Source of the DNA: Capsaspora owczarzaki ATCC 30864
Taxonomy: Eukaryota > Opisthokonta > Filasterea
Direction: 5' to 3'
Assembly: GCF_000151315.2 (NCBI RefSeq)
Contig: NW_011887303.1
Span: 478,385-542,384 of the forward strand
Length of the DNA: 64,000 bases
Translations under genes and position numbers: made by a program
Part shown: positions 52,096 through 63,764 of the stretch, piece by piece
Numbering within the stretch: position 1 is the stretch's first letter
Layout of the letters: every line of letters begins with the position of its first letter
Notes under the pieces: model-generated
What the model saw: the letters and a program-made list of their open reading frames with translations, nothing else
Database searches by the model: none
What the model was told of the DNA's origin: nothing

Positions 52096-55000
52096 TCACT
52101 GCGTTGCTGGCTGACTCAGGAACGATTGGTTGCGCTTGCGGTCGGCTTGGTTTTTGCGATCGTGGTTGGCGCGCTTGGCCTTGTTCTGGCGCGCGTTTGC
52201 ACGGGCGCGGTCGTCCGACGGCCCACCACCTTCACGGCCTCCATGCTGAGAATGGTGCGGGCCCCCGCCGCCGTGTGGGCCTGTGCCAGGCGGGCCTCGA
52301 CCGCGACCTCGTCCGCCCTGTTCACGAGCAGCCAATGCGCAAGTCAGAAAAGGATGGCGAACACACCCAAAAACAAAACAAACCCCACCCAGAGTAGTAC
52401 AAACTTACAGCCGGCGGACCAGCACCTTGAGGGACTGCTTCGCCAGATTCTTCATCGCTGCTTCCACCGTCAGCGCCTTTCGTGCTGCGGTGTATTTGAA
52501 GACCACGCTGGTTGAGAGGCTGCAACAAGGACCCGTCGGCCGATTTCTCTTGCACCGCCAGCTTGGCCTGGTTCATCTCTTGCTGCGAGAGCACACGACC
52601 GCCCTTGCCATAAACCAGAGCATTGGGACCTGAAGCTGCAGCGACTGCAGCAACAAGCACCTCTCCAGACGACTTGTCGCGATTGGCCGCAGCAGTACGA
52701 GCCAAGATTTGGGCCGACGGCACAGCGACGCCGCTGGTGTCCAAAGCCGACTTGGCAGCGCTCGCCTTGCTTCGACCGGTCTGCTGAGGCAGCTCTTCGC
52801 GATCGTCCGCTTGGAGATCGCCAAAGTCGAGGTTGTCGTCGTAAGTGTCATCGTACTCGTCGTCGTACTCGAGCTCATACTGCGACTCGAGGATGGCTGC
52901 CTTGGCTTCTCGAACAAATGACTTGTCATCGAGAAGGTCACGGGCATCAGCAGGCTCAGCACTAGGAAGAAACACGAAAACCAAAAAAAAAAAAATGAGC
53001 GGGATGATACACATTGAAAAGTCGACGCCTTTCTAACATACCGTCGTCCCACATGAATGCGTGACGAATCGATGGTTGTTGAAGCACCCTTGAGCAGATC
53101 AAACTCATCGTGATCGAACACGTTGAGGCGCTCGTCAAGCAGCGACCGCCCAGCTTGGTGGACAGGCACAACTTGTGCGGCATTGGAGCTTCCTGATGAT
53201 GTGGGATAGCTGGCATCTTTTCGATCATGCGCGCGAAGCTGCGGGGGCAAACTGCTTTCGTCAAACAGCGCATCTGTCGTGCGTTCGACGCTCATGTCAA
53301 AGTGCTTCAAGCAAGCCGCCACGAAGCCGACACCCAGGTCGGGGAAGATGTCACGAATCGCTGCAACCTTTTGTTGGAGGTCTGGCGAAGGCTGTTGCGA
53401 GTATTTCGTGGTGATGAAGGAGAAGAGAAGGTTGGAATCGAATCCGGTTGCGCCAAAAACAAACAAAAAAAACCTAAATCTGTGTGTTGTTACCTGGCCG
53501 GGGTGTTGCTTGGACGCTGGACCAACATCGCCGAGTCGCTTTCCCGCAGTTGAGGTAGATGGAGGAGGAACGCGAGCGGCAGTTGCGCCCTTACGCTCAG
53601 AAATGGCCGCAATGCCGTCGCACACAAATCGGATTCGTGTATCATCGCTGTCGACGACGACAACAACAAGTGGAATGGCACATGTGTGAGCATTTCATTA
53701 CAACCGAGGAGCAGGCGCAGAGCTCCAAACGAAACCAACCAAAAACAAACAAAAAATAAGGAGAACGAGGGACGCTTACATGAACTTGTTGACGCGGCTC
53801 AATCTTCGCAGACGATCCGTCAAGTAGAAACGCTGCTCGAGAGCAAATACAACCTTTTGCATGGAAAGAATGATGGTAATGTTATCAAACATGCTGTCCA
53901 GTCGCGCAGAGAAAGCCGGTGGTGCCCAGTCGCCGCCAGAGGTTGGCTTGTCGGCATGGGCCTCGCTTGAGACAGTCAAGGGCACGAGATACACTGCATC
54001 GAGAACTGCGTGTACGAGTGCCAGCACACTCCGTGAAAGGCGAAGCAGGCTCGATCGGCCAGCCTCGACCGAAGCCCAGGCAGATTCCGGGACTTCCACA
54101 TCCGGTGTCGACGGCACGGTAGTCACCTGGCGAGCAGCAATGCTCCAGTAGGACAAGAGGCGAGGTAGAAGCGAATCAGCGACGAACGCCGACCGCAAGA
54201 GCAGGTTGCCTTGCGAGGTAAAGTCGGTTTCACCGATCGGAACTTCTTCCACAACCGCCTTGCGCCCCTTGACGTGGGAAACGGGGAACATGAACAAATC
54301 CGCAGAGACAGGCAAAACATTCACAAACGACTCGAGCGCATCGAACGCGTCCGCGAGCTGGCACGAGTGCTGAATGATGTCGCGAGGAGTGGCTTTTGGT
54401 TGGGTGGACGAGACCTGGCTGCCAGCTCGAGGCACAGGAGCGCCACTGTCGTAGAGGGAGGAAGAGCCGCCGCAGGCGGTGGATAGCCAGACGACTTCAG
54501 TGGCAATGGATTGAAGCGTGGCAGGACGAACCAGCGTGCTCAGGTCGGACATGTACTTTGGCTGCCGCGCAAACAGGCCGGCAAGCAAGCCTTGAACCAG
54601 ATCATGGTTGCTGCGGGCGTACAGCGAGGCAATGTCCATCATCTTTGGAATGTCAAAGATAAAGTTGTCGTACACAATGCTCGCGTGGACGGCGTCGCTC
54701 ATAAAGTGTTGCCGCGACTCGCTGGGGACGCCCATCCGGAGCAGCAGCAAGAATACGGCGTGGTGCAGCTGCTTTTCGAGTTGAAGGAGCCGAGTTGCTT
54801 CTGTCTCGACCTCAACGACATGGGTAGTAGGTGGTTGGGCGGCGGCTGTTACAACTGGCGGGCGGGTCGCTGACATTCCATCCTCGCCATCACTCTGAGA
54901 ATCGTCACTCGGCGCAGCAGCTGCTTTGCCCTTGCCTTTGCCTTTGCCCTTGTCGTTGGCTGGAGCTTTGCCCTTGCCCTTGCCCTTGCCCTTGCCCTTG

Positions 55001-55887
55001 TCGTTGGCTGGAGCCGGCGCGGGAAGGGCGGCAGGCTGGAGTGGTGGGAAATCGCCACTCGTTGCGTCAAACTCGTCCCCGCCGACATCGGTGAGTGCCG
55101 CTGACAGGCTCTGTGAGAGTTGATCAAACCCTTGCTGCCATGCATTGCGCCAGGAGACGAGTCTGATCAATGGCACCCAGGACCGCGGGGCAAACTTGAG
55201 GTACAAGTCGATGAATCGCTGCAGCGGCAAGCAATAGACGGCATGGCTCCAGAAGACCGAGTAGTTGAGCTGCAATAGCCACTGCACATCGCCCAGCATG
55301 AGCGTGAGGGCCTCGACGCGCAGCCGAATGCCCGCGTCAATGGCGGCGGCAGCGTTCGGGTTGGCGATCAGCGCGCTCGGCGGCGGCAGGACGGGCGGCG
55401 CAGTGTATGGCAGGAAGCGCATCGTGTGTGCATCTGCAGAGACCCACTGTGCGTCGAGATCGCGCACGGGCTTGAGCAGCAGCGCGGCCTCGTCCACGAC
55501 CATTGTCAGCGAGTTCTCCAACGCGACGGGCGGCTTGCTCTGCTCGTGCGCCGCGGCCTTCTCGCGCAAGTCCTGTCCATACAACAAAAAATAATCAGGC
55601 AAAAGCATGCGAGAGAAGTGTGAGTGGAAAGGCCAAAGGTTTGGGGAGGGGAAAAGTCGAGCGTTTTCGTTTTTGGTATGGGTGAAAGTATTGTGTAATA
55701 CTGCTTCAATGGATTGCATTGGATTCAGTGAGCTTGCATTACGATGGTTGGGTGATTGCATAAAAAAAATGTCGGTAAAGCGCTTCAATGGATTGGAAAT
55801 TGACCCCGATCTGGTGTTGAAGCAACAAAGAGTTTAGAGAGGGGGAGGGGATGAGGGTACCTGCAACTTGGCAGCGCGATCAGACAT
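52096..55887 (-). CDS. ASCC2: ASCC2-like subunit of the activating signal cointegrator complex (CUE domain)
   Basis: Ubiquitin-binding partner of the ASCC3 helicase in alkylation repair and in rescue of collided ribosomes (RQT). A nine-codon first exon (55887-55861, MSDRAAKLQ) joins 55572-53780, which carries the N-terminal helical domain (GDVQWLLQLNYSVFWSHAVY, LQRFIDLYLKFAPRSW) and an inserted KGKGKG repeat (54930-55010). Later exons give IDDTRIRFVCDGIAAISERK, then the CUE domain (VAAIRDIFPDLGVGFVAACL, ERTTDALFDE), LLDERLNVFDHDEFDLLKG, and an acidic DDEYDDTYDDNLDFGD motif that matches EDEYDDTYDG in animal ASCC2. The last exon ends with RANHDRKNQADRKRNQSF, the conserved basic ending. The junctions around the CUE exon and near 52975 are approximate. 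Confidence 0.88.
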
Positions 55888-56099
55888 GGAAACAACAACA
55901 ACAAAAAAAAAAAAAAAAGAGAGAGACTGAGAAACTGCAAGGATGTTGGATGGAAATGGAAAACCACGAATATCACGATGATGATGATGACATCGACATG
56001 ATGGGGGGGGGTGAGGAAGAACAAAAGCGCGGAACGTGAATGGGACTGGGAACGAAAAGCTGTAATCGGACATTGGTTGGGTTGGCTGCAGAAGCATCA
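55888..56099. promoter_or_regulatory. Short spacer between MCRS1 stop and ASCC2 start
   Basis: Only about 210 bp, so it must serve as the ASCC2 promoter and the MCRS1 3' flank. It contains an A run near 55902-55918 and a GATGAT repeat near 55976-55991. Confidence 0.45.
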
Positions 56100-56997
56100 T
56101 CATCCGCCACGCAACATGTTGATCAAAGGCATGTTCACGACAAACAGCATGGCTAAATCACCAAACTGCACGTGAATAGAACACAACAAAGGTGTGAGCA
56201 TCCAAACACACACACAAACAAACCCAACATTAGAACCCATTGCTGGCTCACCTCAATCAGTGCGTTGTGCGGAAGATGCCGCTTGGAATTCGGGGGAACA
56301 GCGGTGCCGTTGATAAATATGGAGCGGCGGCCAACATTAAACAGCCTAAAGTTGCCAGTCGGTTTGAGCTTGATGATGGCCTGGAGTCCAAACACAAGAA
56401 ATGACCTCAGTTGAGTTTTTTTGCTGTTGTTGTTGTATGTCTGATAGACACGATTGCAGCCACAGGAAAAGAACAAGTCGCGTTGTCAAGGGGGGGACAA
56501 CAACAAGACTCACCTGGCGGCGCGAAACTTTGGAGCTCGCTCCTTCACGCATCAAGTCAACATCGACAGGGCTGAGTGGCGTGTCTCGACCAATAACAAT
56601 CTGCCGCGATGTCATGGGATGCCGGTGTTGGCCTCCCACAAGCATTGCCAGCGTCTTTCCATCAAACAGCGCATCGGGCAGCGAGCGAACGTGAGCATCG
56701 CGCTCACGTTGCAGCGCATTGAGTGCAGCAGCTTGATCGTCGCCACTCCCATTTACTGCCGCAGCTAGCGCCGTAGACTGCGATCGTGCAAACATTGTGA
56801 ATCCCAGCCCAGCCGAAAGCTCGAGCTCCAGTCGACGTAACTGGCGTTTCTGTGTGTGATCGAACATGTCGAGCTCTGTGGAAGCGCAAAGCAGTCGGGA
56901 CAAGAACAGTGTCATGTTGCATGCACAGATGAGTCGTGTGAGAGAAAGGAGACTGGTGTCAATCAGAATCAAAATGCGGCGAGAGATACACGATGAA

Positions 56998-57033
<36 letters not shown>

Positions 57034-58785
57034 AAACTCACCTTTCTGAAGCAACTCGTTGACCTGATCTACTTGTTCAATGCGCTCCTTGACAGTTTGC
57101 TCGATGGTCACGGATGATTCGGGATTGACAGCGGCAGAAGCAACATCCTGCCCGGAAATGTAGGCGTCAAACAAGGCGGACGCCCCAAACCGCACGAGCG
57201 TTTGATAGTGTTGAAACAGAGACTTTGCAGTGCGACACAAATGGAACTTTGCTCGATTTTGCTCCAGAATGTCGGCGAAATGTTGTGGCGCGCATGCAGA
57301 GAGCAGTGGGTCGAGCTGCCCGGAATTCTGTGTGGGGGTGACGGTGGCATCGGTAGCGGTGGCACTCGCATTCGCGTCTGTACCAAGCGTCAAAGAGCTC
57401 GGTCCAACTGCTGGCGACAAGGCGGCAGTTGACATGAAGGTCGAATCGGACGGATCTGCAGAGGGCGTTGCTGCGCTTTCGGCCGCGAAGGGAGCGGGCG
57501 AAAAAGCGGTGGCGGGACTGGCCGCAGCACTGGATGACGATAGCGGTGTGGCAGATGATGTGAGCGGCTGTTGTTGCACGCTCAATGGCGCCGTTGGTGG
57601 TGGAGATGCACTTGCAGAGGGCAGCGCAGAGGAAGCAGCGCGCTGGACTCGCCAATCCGCGACCGCCTGTAACAACACCAGCTCTTCAGCAGCGGACCAT
57701 GGAACTTTTTGCAGCACCAGGTCAGTGGCCAGCGTTGGAACGACAGTCGCGATGCCTGCCACCAATTCGGCCGACACTTCGCGATCGTACAGCAGCGCCT
57801 GCCACCGCTGGGTGACCTCGGCCAATGTGTGGTGGTGCGAAAACGGAGCGGCAAGGAAGACGCGCTCCAAGCTTGCAGTGTGCTGCACGCCAGCCACGAG
57901 CAGAGCATCGTCCAAGGGCGTCCAGCGCGCCCCGTACAGCGACGGCTTGGCGCCGAGCAGCGCGGTGATGGCCTGAGGTTTGAGCCTGGCCTGCAAGCTC
58001 GTTGCAGCCATCGTATTACCGTTCGACAGGAACGGATCTGCGCTACCTGCACCCGCAGACGACGACGACGCGCCAGTCGCGACAGTGGGCCTGCGCGGGA
58101 TGCTAGCGGGGGCCTTCTTTGGCGCGGGTCTGGCTGCTGGTGCAGAGTGGTGCATGTGCGCATACGACGCGGCCAACGACGACGCCAGCGATGCCGTCAA
58201 TGACGACGAGGAGGAGGAGGATGACGATGATGATGGTGCGGCTGCCGACGTGGCGGAGGGTGCACTGACGCTGGACGAGTACAAGGACGACAGAGCAGCA
58301 GCAGTAGCAGAAGGCAGAGGACGAGCCAAGCCGCCGGCCAGCGTGCCAGCAACCGCTGCTGCTGCTGCTGCTGCTGGTGCTGCTACCAACCCACCACCAC
58401 CAGCAGCAGCCACTGCGCTCATGTCGCTGCTGGAGAACGGCCGGGACTTGGGCAGGACGGCCGTGTCGACCACCTCGTCGTCAAACTTTGGCCGCTTGAT
58501 CGACCGGCTCGACGCACGCGCGGATGTTGGCGTCGATCGCGAGCCGAGCGGAGTGCCAGACGCAGACAACTCTTGCTGCTGCTGCAGAATCGCGTGGTCG
58601 GCCGCCGAGATGGACGGCAGCCGCTTGCGTGCTGAGCTGCTGGAGTGTGACGACGTCGACGATCGCCCAGCCAGCGACGACGACAACGACGACGCATCGA
58701 GTGGCTGGTGGGACATCTGTGACGGTGCTGATGCTAATGCCGCGCTGGAAGTGGTGCTTGATGCCGGTGGCTGCGCGTCCGCCAT
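56100..58785 (-). CDS. MCRS1: Microspherule protein 1 homologue (MCRS1), FHA domain
   Basis: Subunit of the NSL histone acetyltransferase and INO80 complexes. The first exon, 58785-57042, opens with about 250 residues rich in Ser/Ala, then the MCRS_N region: YGARWTPLDDALLVAGVQHT, TLAEVTQRWQALLYDREVS, KVPWSAAEELVLLQAV, FHLCRTAKSLFQHYQTLVRF. The second exon begins at about 56881 with ELDMFDHTQKRQLRRLELEL. The FHA domain spans three exons: GRDTPLSPVDVDLMREGASS and KVSRRQ, then AIIKLKPTGNFRLFNVGRRS with INGTAVPPNSKRHLPHNALI, then FGDLAMLFVVNMPLINMLRG to the stop. This order, and the VDVDL...SRRQ...GRRPIYI-like motifs, match animal MCRS1. The 5' leader contains facing A and T runs able to pair. 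Confidence 0.9.
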
Positions 58786-58803
58786 CTGCAGTCAAAAACA
58801 AAC

Positions 58804-58845
58804 AAAAAAAAAAAAAAAAAAAAAAAACAGACTGAGTTTTCCATT

Positions 58846-58883
<38 letters not shown>
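58804..58883. repeat. Inverted homopolymer repeat: 24 A then 36 T
   Basis: An A run (58804-58827) and a T run (58848-58883) are separated by 20 bases, a perfect inverted repeat just upstream of the MCRS1 start codon. In the MCRS1 transcript it would be a long A-U hairpin in the 5' leader, if transcribed; in DNA it may extrude or deplete nucleosomes. Exact run lengths are uncertain. Confidence 0.8.
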
Positions 58884-58884
<1 letters not shown>

Positions 58885-60522
58885 TTCTTTGATGTTTGAA
58901 TGACTGTTTGAATGTTGGCAATGAGGTGTATGTGGCCGTCTACTGGGACAACATCTCCAGCTACTGGTGGGAATCCATGGCATGATAGGTTCCAGGACAA
59001 TTGGCATTCGTAACACCTTAAAAAAGGCAGCTCAAAATTGGAGCGGACGTTGCCATCTACCCTCCTTCATGCGGCGCGTCCGTGAGATTGTGAGATTGTG
59101 AGACTGTGAGAATTGTAATCCCTCGTTGGGTCTTAGAGCTATTGGCCACATGACGTCGGGTGATGGGCACAAAAATGCGTCCGATTGCCCTTGACTTCAC
59201 TCCATCCTCGTCAACAACCCACCGACTACCTTCGTTAGCTGTTCGAGTCTCGGTTTTGACATCGGTCGGGTTCGTTTTCACTGTGTAGGGCCTGGTTAGC
59301 TGAGAAGGAGACAGTCAAAACCAAACACAAAAAACACAACAAAAACTACACCAAAACGAAAATTTTAGTTGACGCAGGCAAAATTCGAGTTTGCCCGAAA
59401 ACTGCGCTCCAAATCCAACAAAGCACCTGTTTTGCTACATAGCTCAAGCATTGCCTGTTAATTTGTAAGCTGTCGACAGATTTACAAGAACGCACGAACA
59501 TGCGTCCAAAAATTTGAGCCTCCACAGCGATGCAACCTGTCTGCCTTGACTTGTCCCATTTGACGACCTACGCTTTTCTCCGCTCAACTTCCAAGATACG
59601 CAAGTGATAAAGAATAATATTTTTGATAACATGGCGCAAAACCAGTTCAAAGAGGTCAACAGACCTTGGCAATCGCCGGGTCGGATGTTCAGCTATTGCG
59701 AACCGCGAAATTTGCAGGTTTCCCCCCCCCCTTTTTTTTTTTCAAACCGATGTGTACTTGTATTTAACAGTACTCACACCGTCGTAACAACAAAAGTTCG
59801 CTGAGCTGCGCCGCTGGTATTGGCGTACGCAGCTCTAGTCAAACATTTGCAGCCCAGATTTGATGTCTGGGGGTGCTAACAACATTTTGGTCGTCGCAGA
59901 GGCCGAGGATCATCTTTTGGAAGTCGAGTCGGGCTCGATTGCGAGTGCGTTGCCCCAGAGCTTATGGAAGCCTGGGCTTGTCTTGAGTTCTTTGTTTGTG
60001 CGGCATGTGTAGGTGTCTTGCCTCGCGCGATTGAGAACAAGGCTTCGGAAGTGCGCAATAGCGTGGTCCGTGTGGATGGTTGCGTGGTCGAAGCGAGCTC
60101 GGCACCGCAACGTCCAGAGTGTCCATCGGGCAGGTGGAACAACATGGTGAGACACGAGCGGGAGTGGTCGTGCTTCTTGTCCACAATGAGTAGTTCGTAT
60201 CGGTCTGTGCGCCAAGGTCCGAGCAGCTTCGTTTTGGGCAATGTTTTGTTTTTTTGTTTTGTTTTCCCTCTCCTTCATGTTTCAAGTTGGCGTCCGTACT
60301 TGTCATCCTCGTCCATGCCATTGTTGTGTTGTTGTGTTTTTCAGTCTTCTTGATGATGTGGCGGCGCTTTTTTTCTTCTTTGTGTTTGCGTCGCTGCCGC
60401 ACTTTTCGTGCGTTTGGCACCGGCTGGGGTCTGCACTCTGCGTTTGAGAGATGATTTGTGAAAGCACAACCAATGAGACTGACTGAAACAACCGCGTTGT
60501 TCCGATGGATTGAAAGTCAGCC
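58884..60522. other. 1.6-kb spacer before the LRR gene, no gene supported
   Basis: Small open frames exist on both strands (for example 59964-60353 plus, 59876-60241 minus), overlapping each other and without recognisable domains. A ~50-bp block at 59095-59148 resembles sequence just after the LRR gene stop (63323-63369). It may hold remnants of a decayed relative of that locus. Confidence 0.4.
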
Positions 60523-63316
60523 ATGCTGTCGTACCAGAGCATGAGCGCGAAACAGCGGGAGTTGTACGACAAAGTCAAGAATGCCAGTCAATGGTTCGGG
60601 TACGAAAAGGCCGGAAATATTGGAAATAAATTGCGACAACATGTGTACTGATGAAAAGGAGGATAGACTGCCATACAATCAAATTGACGATGCCGGCGCA
60701 CAGGCGATTGCTGAGGGACTCAAAAGCAATTCGAAGGTGACGGGACTCTCGTAAGTCATCTCGCTTCGAGTGATGAGTGTGAATGGGTGGCTTCGGCAGA
60801 GTGGCTCACTATGGGAGGGGATGGACAGTCTGTGGAGCAACCAAATTGGTGATGCTGGAGCGCGGGTGATTGCTGAGACACTCAAAGTCAATATGACGAT
60901 AACTGTACTCGAGTAGGTCGTCTCACTTTGACAAGTGCATGTGAGTGGGCGATCTAGTAGAGGGCATTACGAGTGCTCACTGATGGACGGACAGTCTGAA
61001 CAACAATCAGATTGGTGATGCTGGGGCACAAGCGATTGCTGAGACACTCAAAGTGACCACGACGTTGATCAAGATCGAGTAAGGGGTGTCACTTTCCCTC
61101 AACAGGGTGCATTTAGAGTGCTCATTGATGGAGGGGATGTACAGTCTGAATTGGAATCAGATTGGCGATGCTGGAGCACAGGCGATTGCTGAAGCGCTCA
61201 AAGTCAACACAACAGTCACTAACCTCGGGTAAGTCATCTCACTTTGACGTGAGTCGATGATCCAGCAGAGGTGTTCATAGTGCTTACTAATGACTGAACA
61301 GTTTGTACAATAATAAGCTTGGCGATGCTGGAGCGACGGCGATGGCTGAGATGCTCAAAGTGAACAAGATGCTGACATCGCTCGTGTAAGGCATCTCACA
61401 TTAACTGATATTTGTAAATGGTGATGTCAGCAATGACATTTAGCGTGGAGGAGATGGACAGTTTGGGCAACAATCAGATTGGCGACGCTGGAGCGAACGC
61501 AATTGCCGAGTCACTCAAAGTGAACATGTCCTTGCAAGCGCTCGAGTGAGTCACATCACTTTTGCTGGCGCTTGTCAGTGGAAGTCTTTTCAACAAATGG
61601 TACTCACAGTGCTCATTGATGGAGCAATTTGACAGTTTGCGCACGATTGGCAACGCTGGAGCGCAGGGAATGACTGAAGTACTCCAAATGAACACGACCT
61701 CAGGTGAGGCATAGTCACTGATGCATGTGAGTGGGTAGCAGAGGGTACTCAAAATGCTCATTGAATGGAACGGACCGACAGTCTGCGTCAAATTGGCGAC
61801 GCAGAAGCGCAGGCCATTGCTGAGGCACTCAAAGTGAACAAGACCTTGACTTATCTCAGGTAATCCATCTCACTTTGACGAACGCGTGCGAGTGGGGATT
61901 GTAGCAGAGGGCATTTAGAAGGCTCACCGATGGAAGGGACGGACAGTCTGGACTTGGGGTATATTGGCGAGGCTGGAGCAAATGCGATCGCTGAGTTACT
62001 CCAAGTGAACTCGACATTGTCGCGTCTCAAGTAAGTCATCACACTTTCAACGATGCTTGTGTATGTGCGATCCAGTAAAACGAATTCAGGATGCTCACGA
62101 ATGGAGAGAATGGACAGCCTCAAGCAGAATCAGATTGGTGATGCTGGAGCGCATGCAATCGCTGAAGCACTCAAGGTCAACACGAGGCTGACACATCTTG
62201 GGTAAAGCATCTCACTTTACAGATGCTTGTGAGTGGATGATTCAGCAGGGGGCATTTCAATGCTTACTGATGGATGTACAGTCTGAGTGAGAATGAGATT
62301 GGCAATGCGGGAGCGCAGGCGATTGCTGAGGCACTCAAGGTGAACTCGACGCTGACTTGGCTCTTGTAAGGCAGCTATCCCTCATAGTTCCACTTGAGCT
62401 AACTGATGGATGGAACGCACAGTTGGGACGACAATCTGATTGGCGATGCTGGAGCCCAGGCGATTGCCGAAGCGTTCAAGGTGAACCCGAAGCTGAGGGA
62501 TATTTTGTATGATGTCGTGCACTTTGACTTTGAGCCAGGGTGAGCCATACATCCTGCTTACTCGTTGCATTGCTCAACAGTCTAGCGCGGAATTGCATTA
62601 GCAATGTTTGTTCGCAAGCAATCAGAAAACGCACAGACACCGGCCAAAAGGGTCCTACGTAAGCTAAGTTGTCCTTGCCAAACGAAGCCATTGAAGCTCA
62701 CGCGAGCTGCTTCCAACCAATAAAGTGTGCCTTCCGATTGCTCATTTATGGTGCTTGTTCGTTGCGCAGCATTTACGACCAGGTTAACCCTCGTGCATTC
62801 TCCTTACTTTCACGCGTAGCAACCGCTGACGACCTTCAGACCGTGTTTTGCTTGCTGACCAGCGGACCGGAGCTGAAAGATCAGTCCACATTTCTGCCAG
62901 CATTACCAGCCGAGATCGCAGACATCATTATGGACGAAGCGCAACACTGGCAAGGCGTACAGCATACCAAACGAGACCCGTACGATGACCGTCCTGTCAA
63001 GGTCACAGTGCCTCAAAGCATCCATGGTAATTCGACCCGTGTGAAAGCAATTCAAGTGGTTCGGGACACGAAGAATCTTTACTACCGCATCGGTGACAAC
63101 GTCTTTGACTTGATTGTTCGAGATGAGCAAGGTGCTGTTCAATATGAATACGCGGCGAAAGCGACGTTTGTCAATTCTACGCTCGTGTCCGCGACGCTCT
63201 GGCCAGCGAGTACTCCTATCATCAGGCAAATCCGCGTGGGTTGGCAAGTTCAGGTTCAACCCAGTGAGTCTGCCCGAGATGTGCTGTTTGAATCGCTCGT
63301 TGTTAGATGTTTGTAG
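60523..63316 (+). CDS. Leucine-rich-repeat protein (ribonuclease-inhibitor/NLRC3-type), one repeat per 84-nt exon
   Basis: Exon 60523-60599 (MLSYQSMSAKQRELYDKVK...) is followed by LRR exons starting at 60667, 60829, 60995, 61145, 61302, 61462, 61782, 61947, 62118, 62282 and 62423. Nine are exactly 84 nt and encode 28-residue repeats of the type NQIGDAGAQAIAEALKVNTT; the one at 61782 is 78 nt and the last, 62423-62539, is 117 nt. Every junction is phase 2. The exon-like unit at 61636-61703 is 68 nt and would break the frame, so I leave it out. Two C-terminal exons follow, 62581-62658 and 62770-63316, the latter with LPALPAEIADIIMDEAQHW and a domain I do not recognise. Binding of another protein by the LRR horseshoe is the family expectation. 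No NACHT or kinase domain is present. If expression fails it could be a pseudogene. Confidence 0.8.
60667..62539 (+). repeat. Tandem array of LRR exon-plus-intron units (about 141-174 bp period)
   Basis: Unit starts are spaced 162, 166, 150, 157, 160, 174, 146, 165, 171, 164 and 141 bp. Not only the 84-nt exons but also the introns resemble each other: most begin GTAAGTCATCTCAC-like and end GCTCACTGATGGA...GACAG-like. The array therefore arose by duplicating whole genomic units. Confidence 0.88.
61636..61703 (+). pseudogene. Decayed LRR exon within the array
   Basis: Between acceptor GACAG and donor CAG/GTGAGG there are 68 nt, not 84. The repeat reads LRTIGNAGAQGMTEVLQMNT, has lost the residues that normally precede IG, and lacks the LTxL end. 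Its length is not a multiple of three, so including it shifts every later exon; skipping it joins 61545 to 61782 in phase. Confidence 0.7.
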
Positions 63317-63375
63317 AGTACCTTGTGAGACTCCGATTCCCACGGGTTGGGGCATAGAGCTATTGGCCAGGTAAC

Positions 63376-63764
63376 TGTTAGGATCCCGGACTGGACAGGG
63401 AAGGGTACTCAGGTGTTGGCGCAAGACAGGACAAGGAATTGGGGATTTTTGGGATTTAATAAAGACAAGACAAGAAAGGATCCAAATCGAATCAGGTTGA
63501 TCAAATTTTGACGACTGACAGACAAACATATTTGTCATCATCAAATCAGAAAATCAGACAAGAGAAATCAGAGTAAGACAGAAGAAATCAGGAAGAAAGA
63601 CAAGGGTGAGAAAACACGCAAGAAATCATTCAAAGTGGCAGGTTGTGTCATGCCCCACTGGCATGCCTACTTACTTGCATGCATTACCTTGTATTGTCTG
63701 TCATGTCTCCAGTACTGGGAATGGTTCATTCGTCAATATACCTTTATTCATGAACATTGCCTGA
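63376..63764 (+). other. Possible LTR and leader of the retroelement
   Basis: Sequence between the LRR stop and the gag frame begins TGTTAGGATCC (63376), a common LTR start, and holds TTTAATAAAG (about 63457) as a possible TATA box or polyadenylation signal. The other LTR copy lies outside the window, so the boundaries cannot be confirmed. No gene here. Confidence 0.3.

Noticed and set aside
59876-60353. Overlapping 120-130 codon frames on both strands upstream of the LRR gene
   Set aside because: No domain, no clear start context, and both strands equally open; not supportable as genes.
60667-62539. Regular repeats with constant spacing that could suggest a CRISPR array
   Set aside because: The repeats translate into LRRs with phase-2 splice sites, and the genome is eukaryotic.
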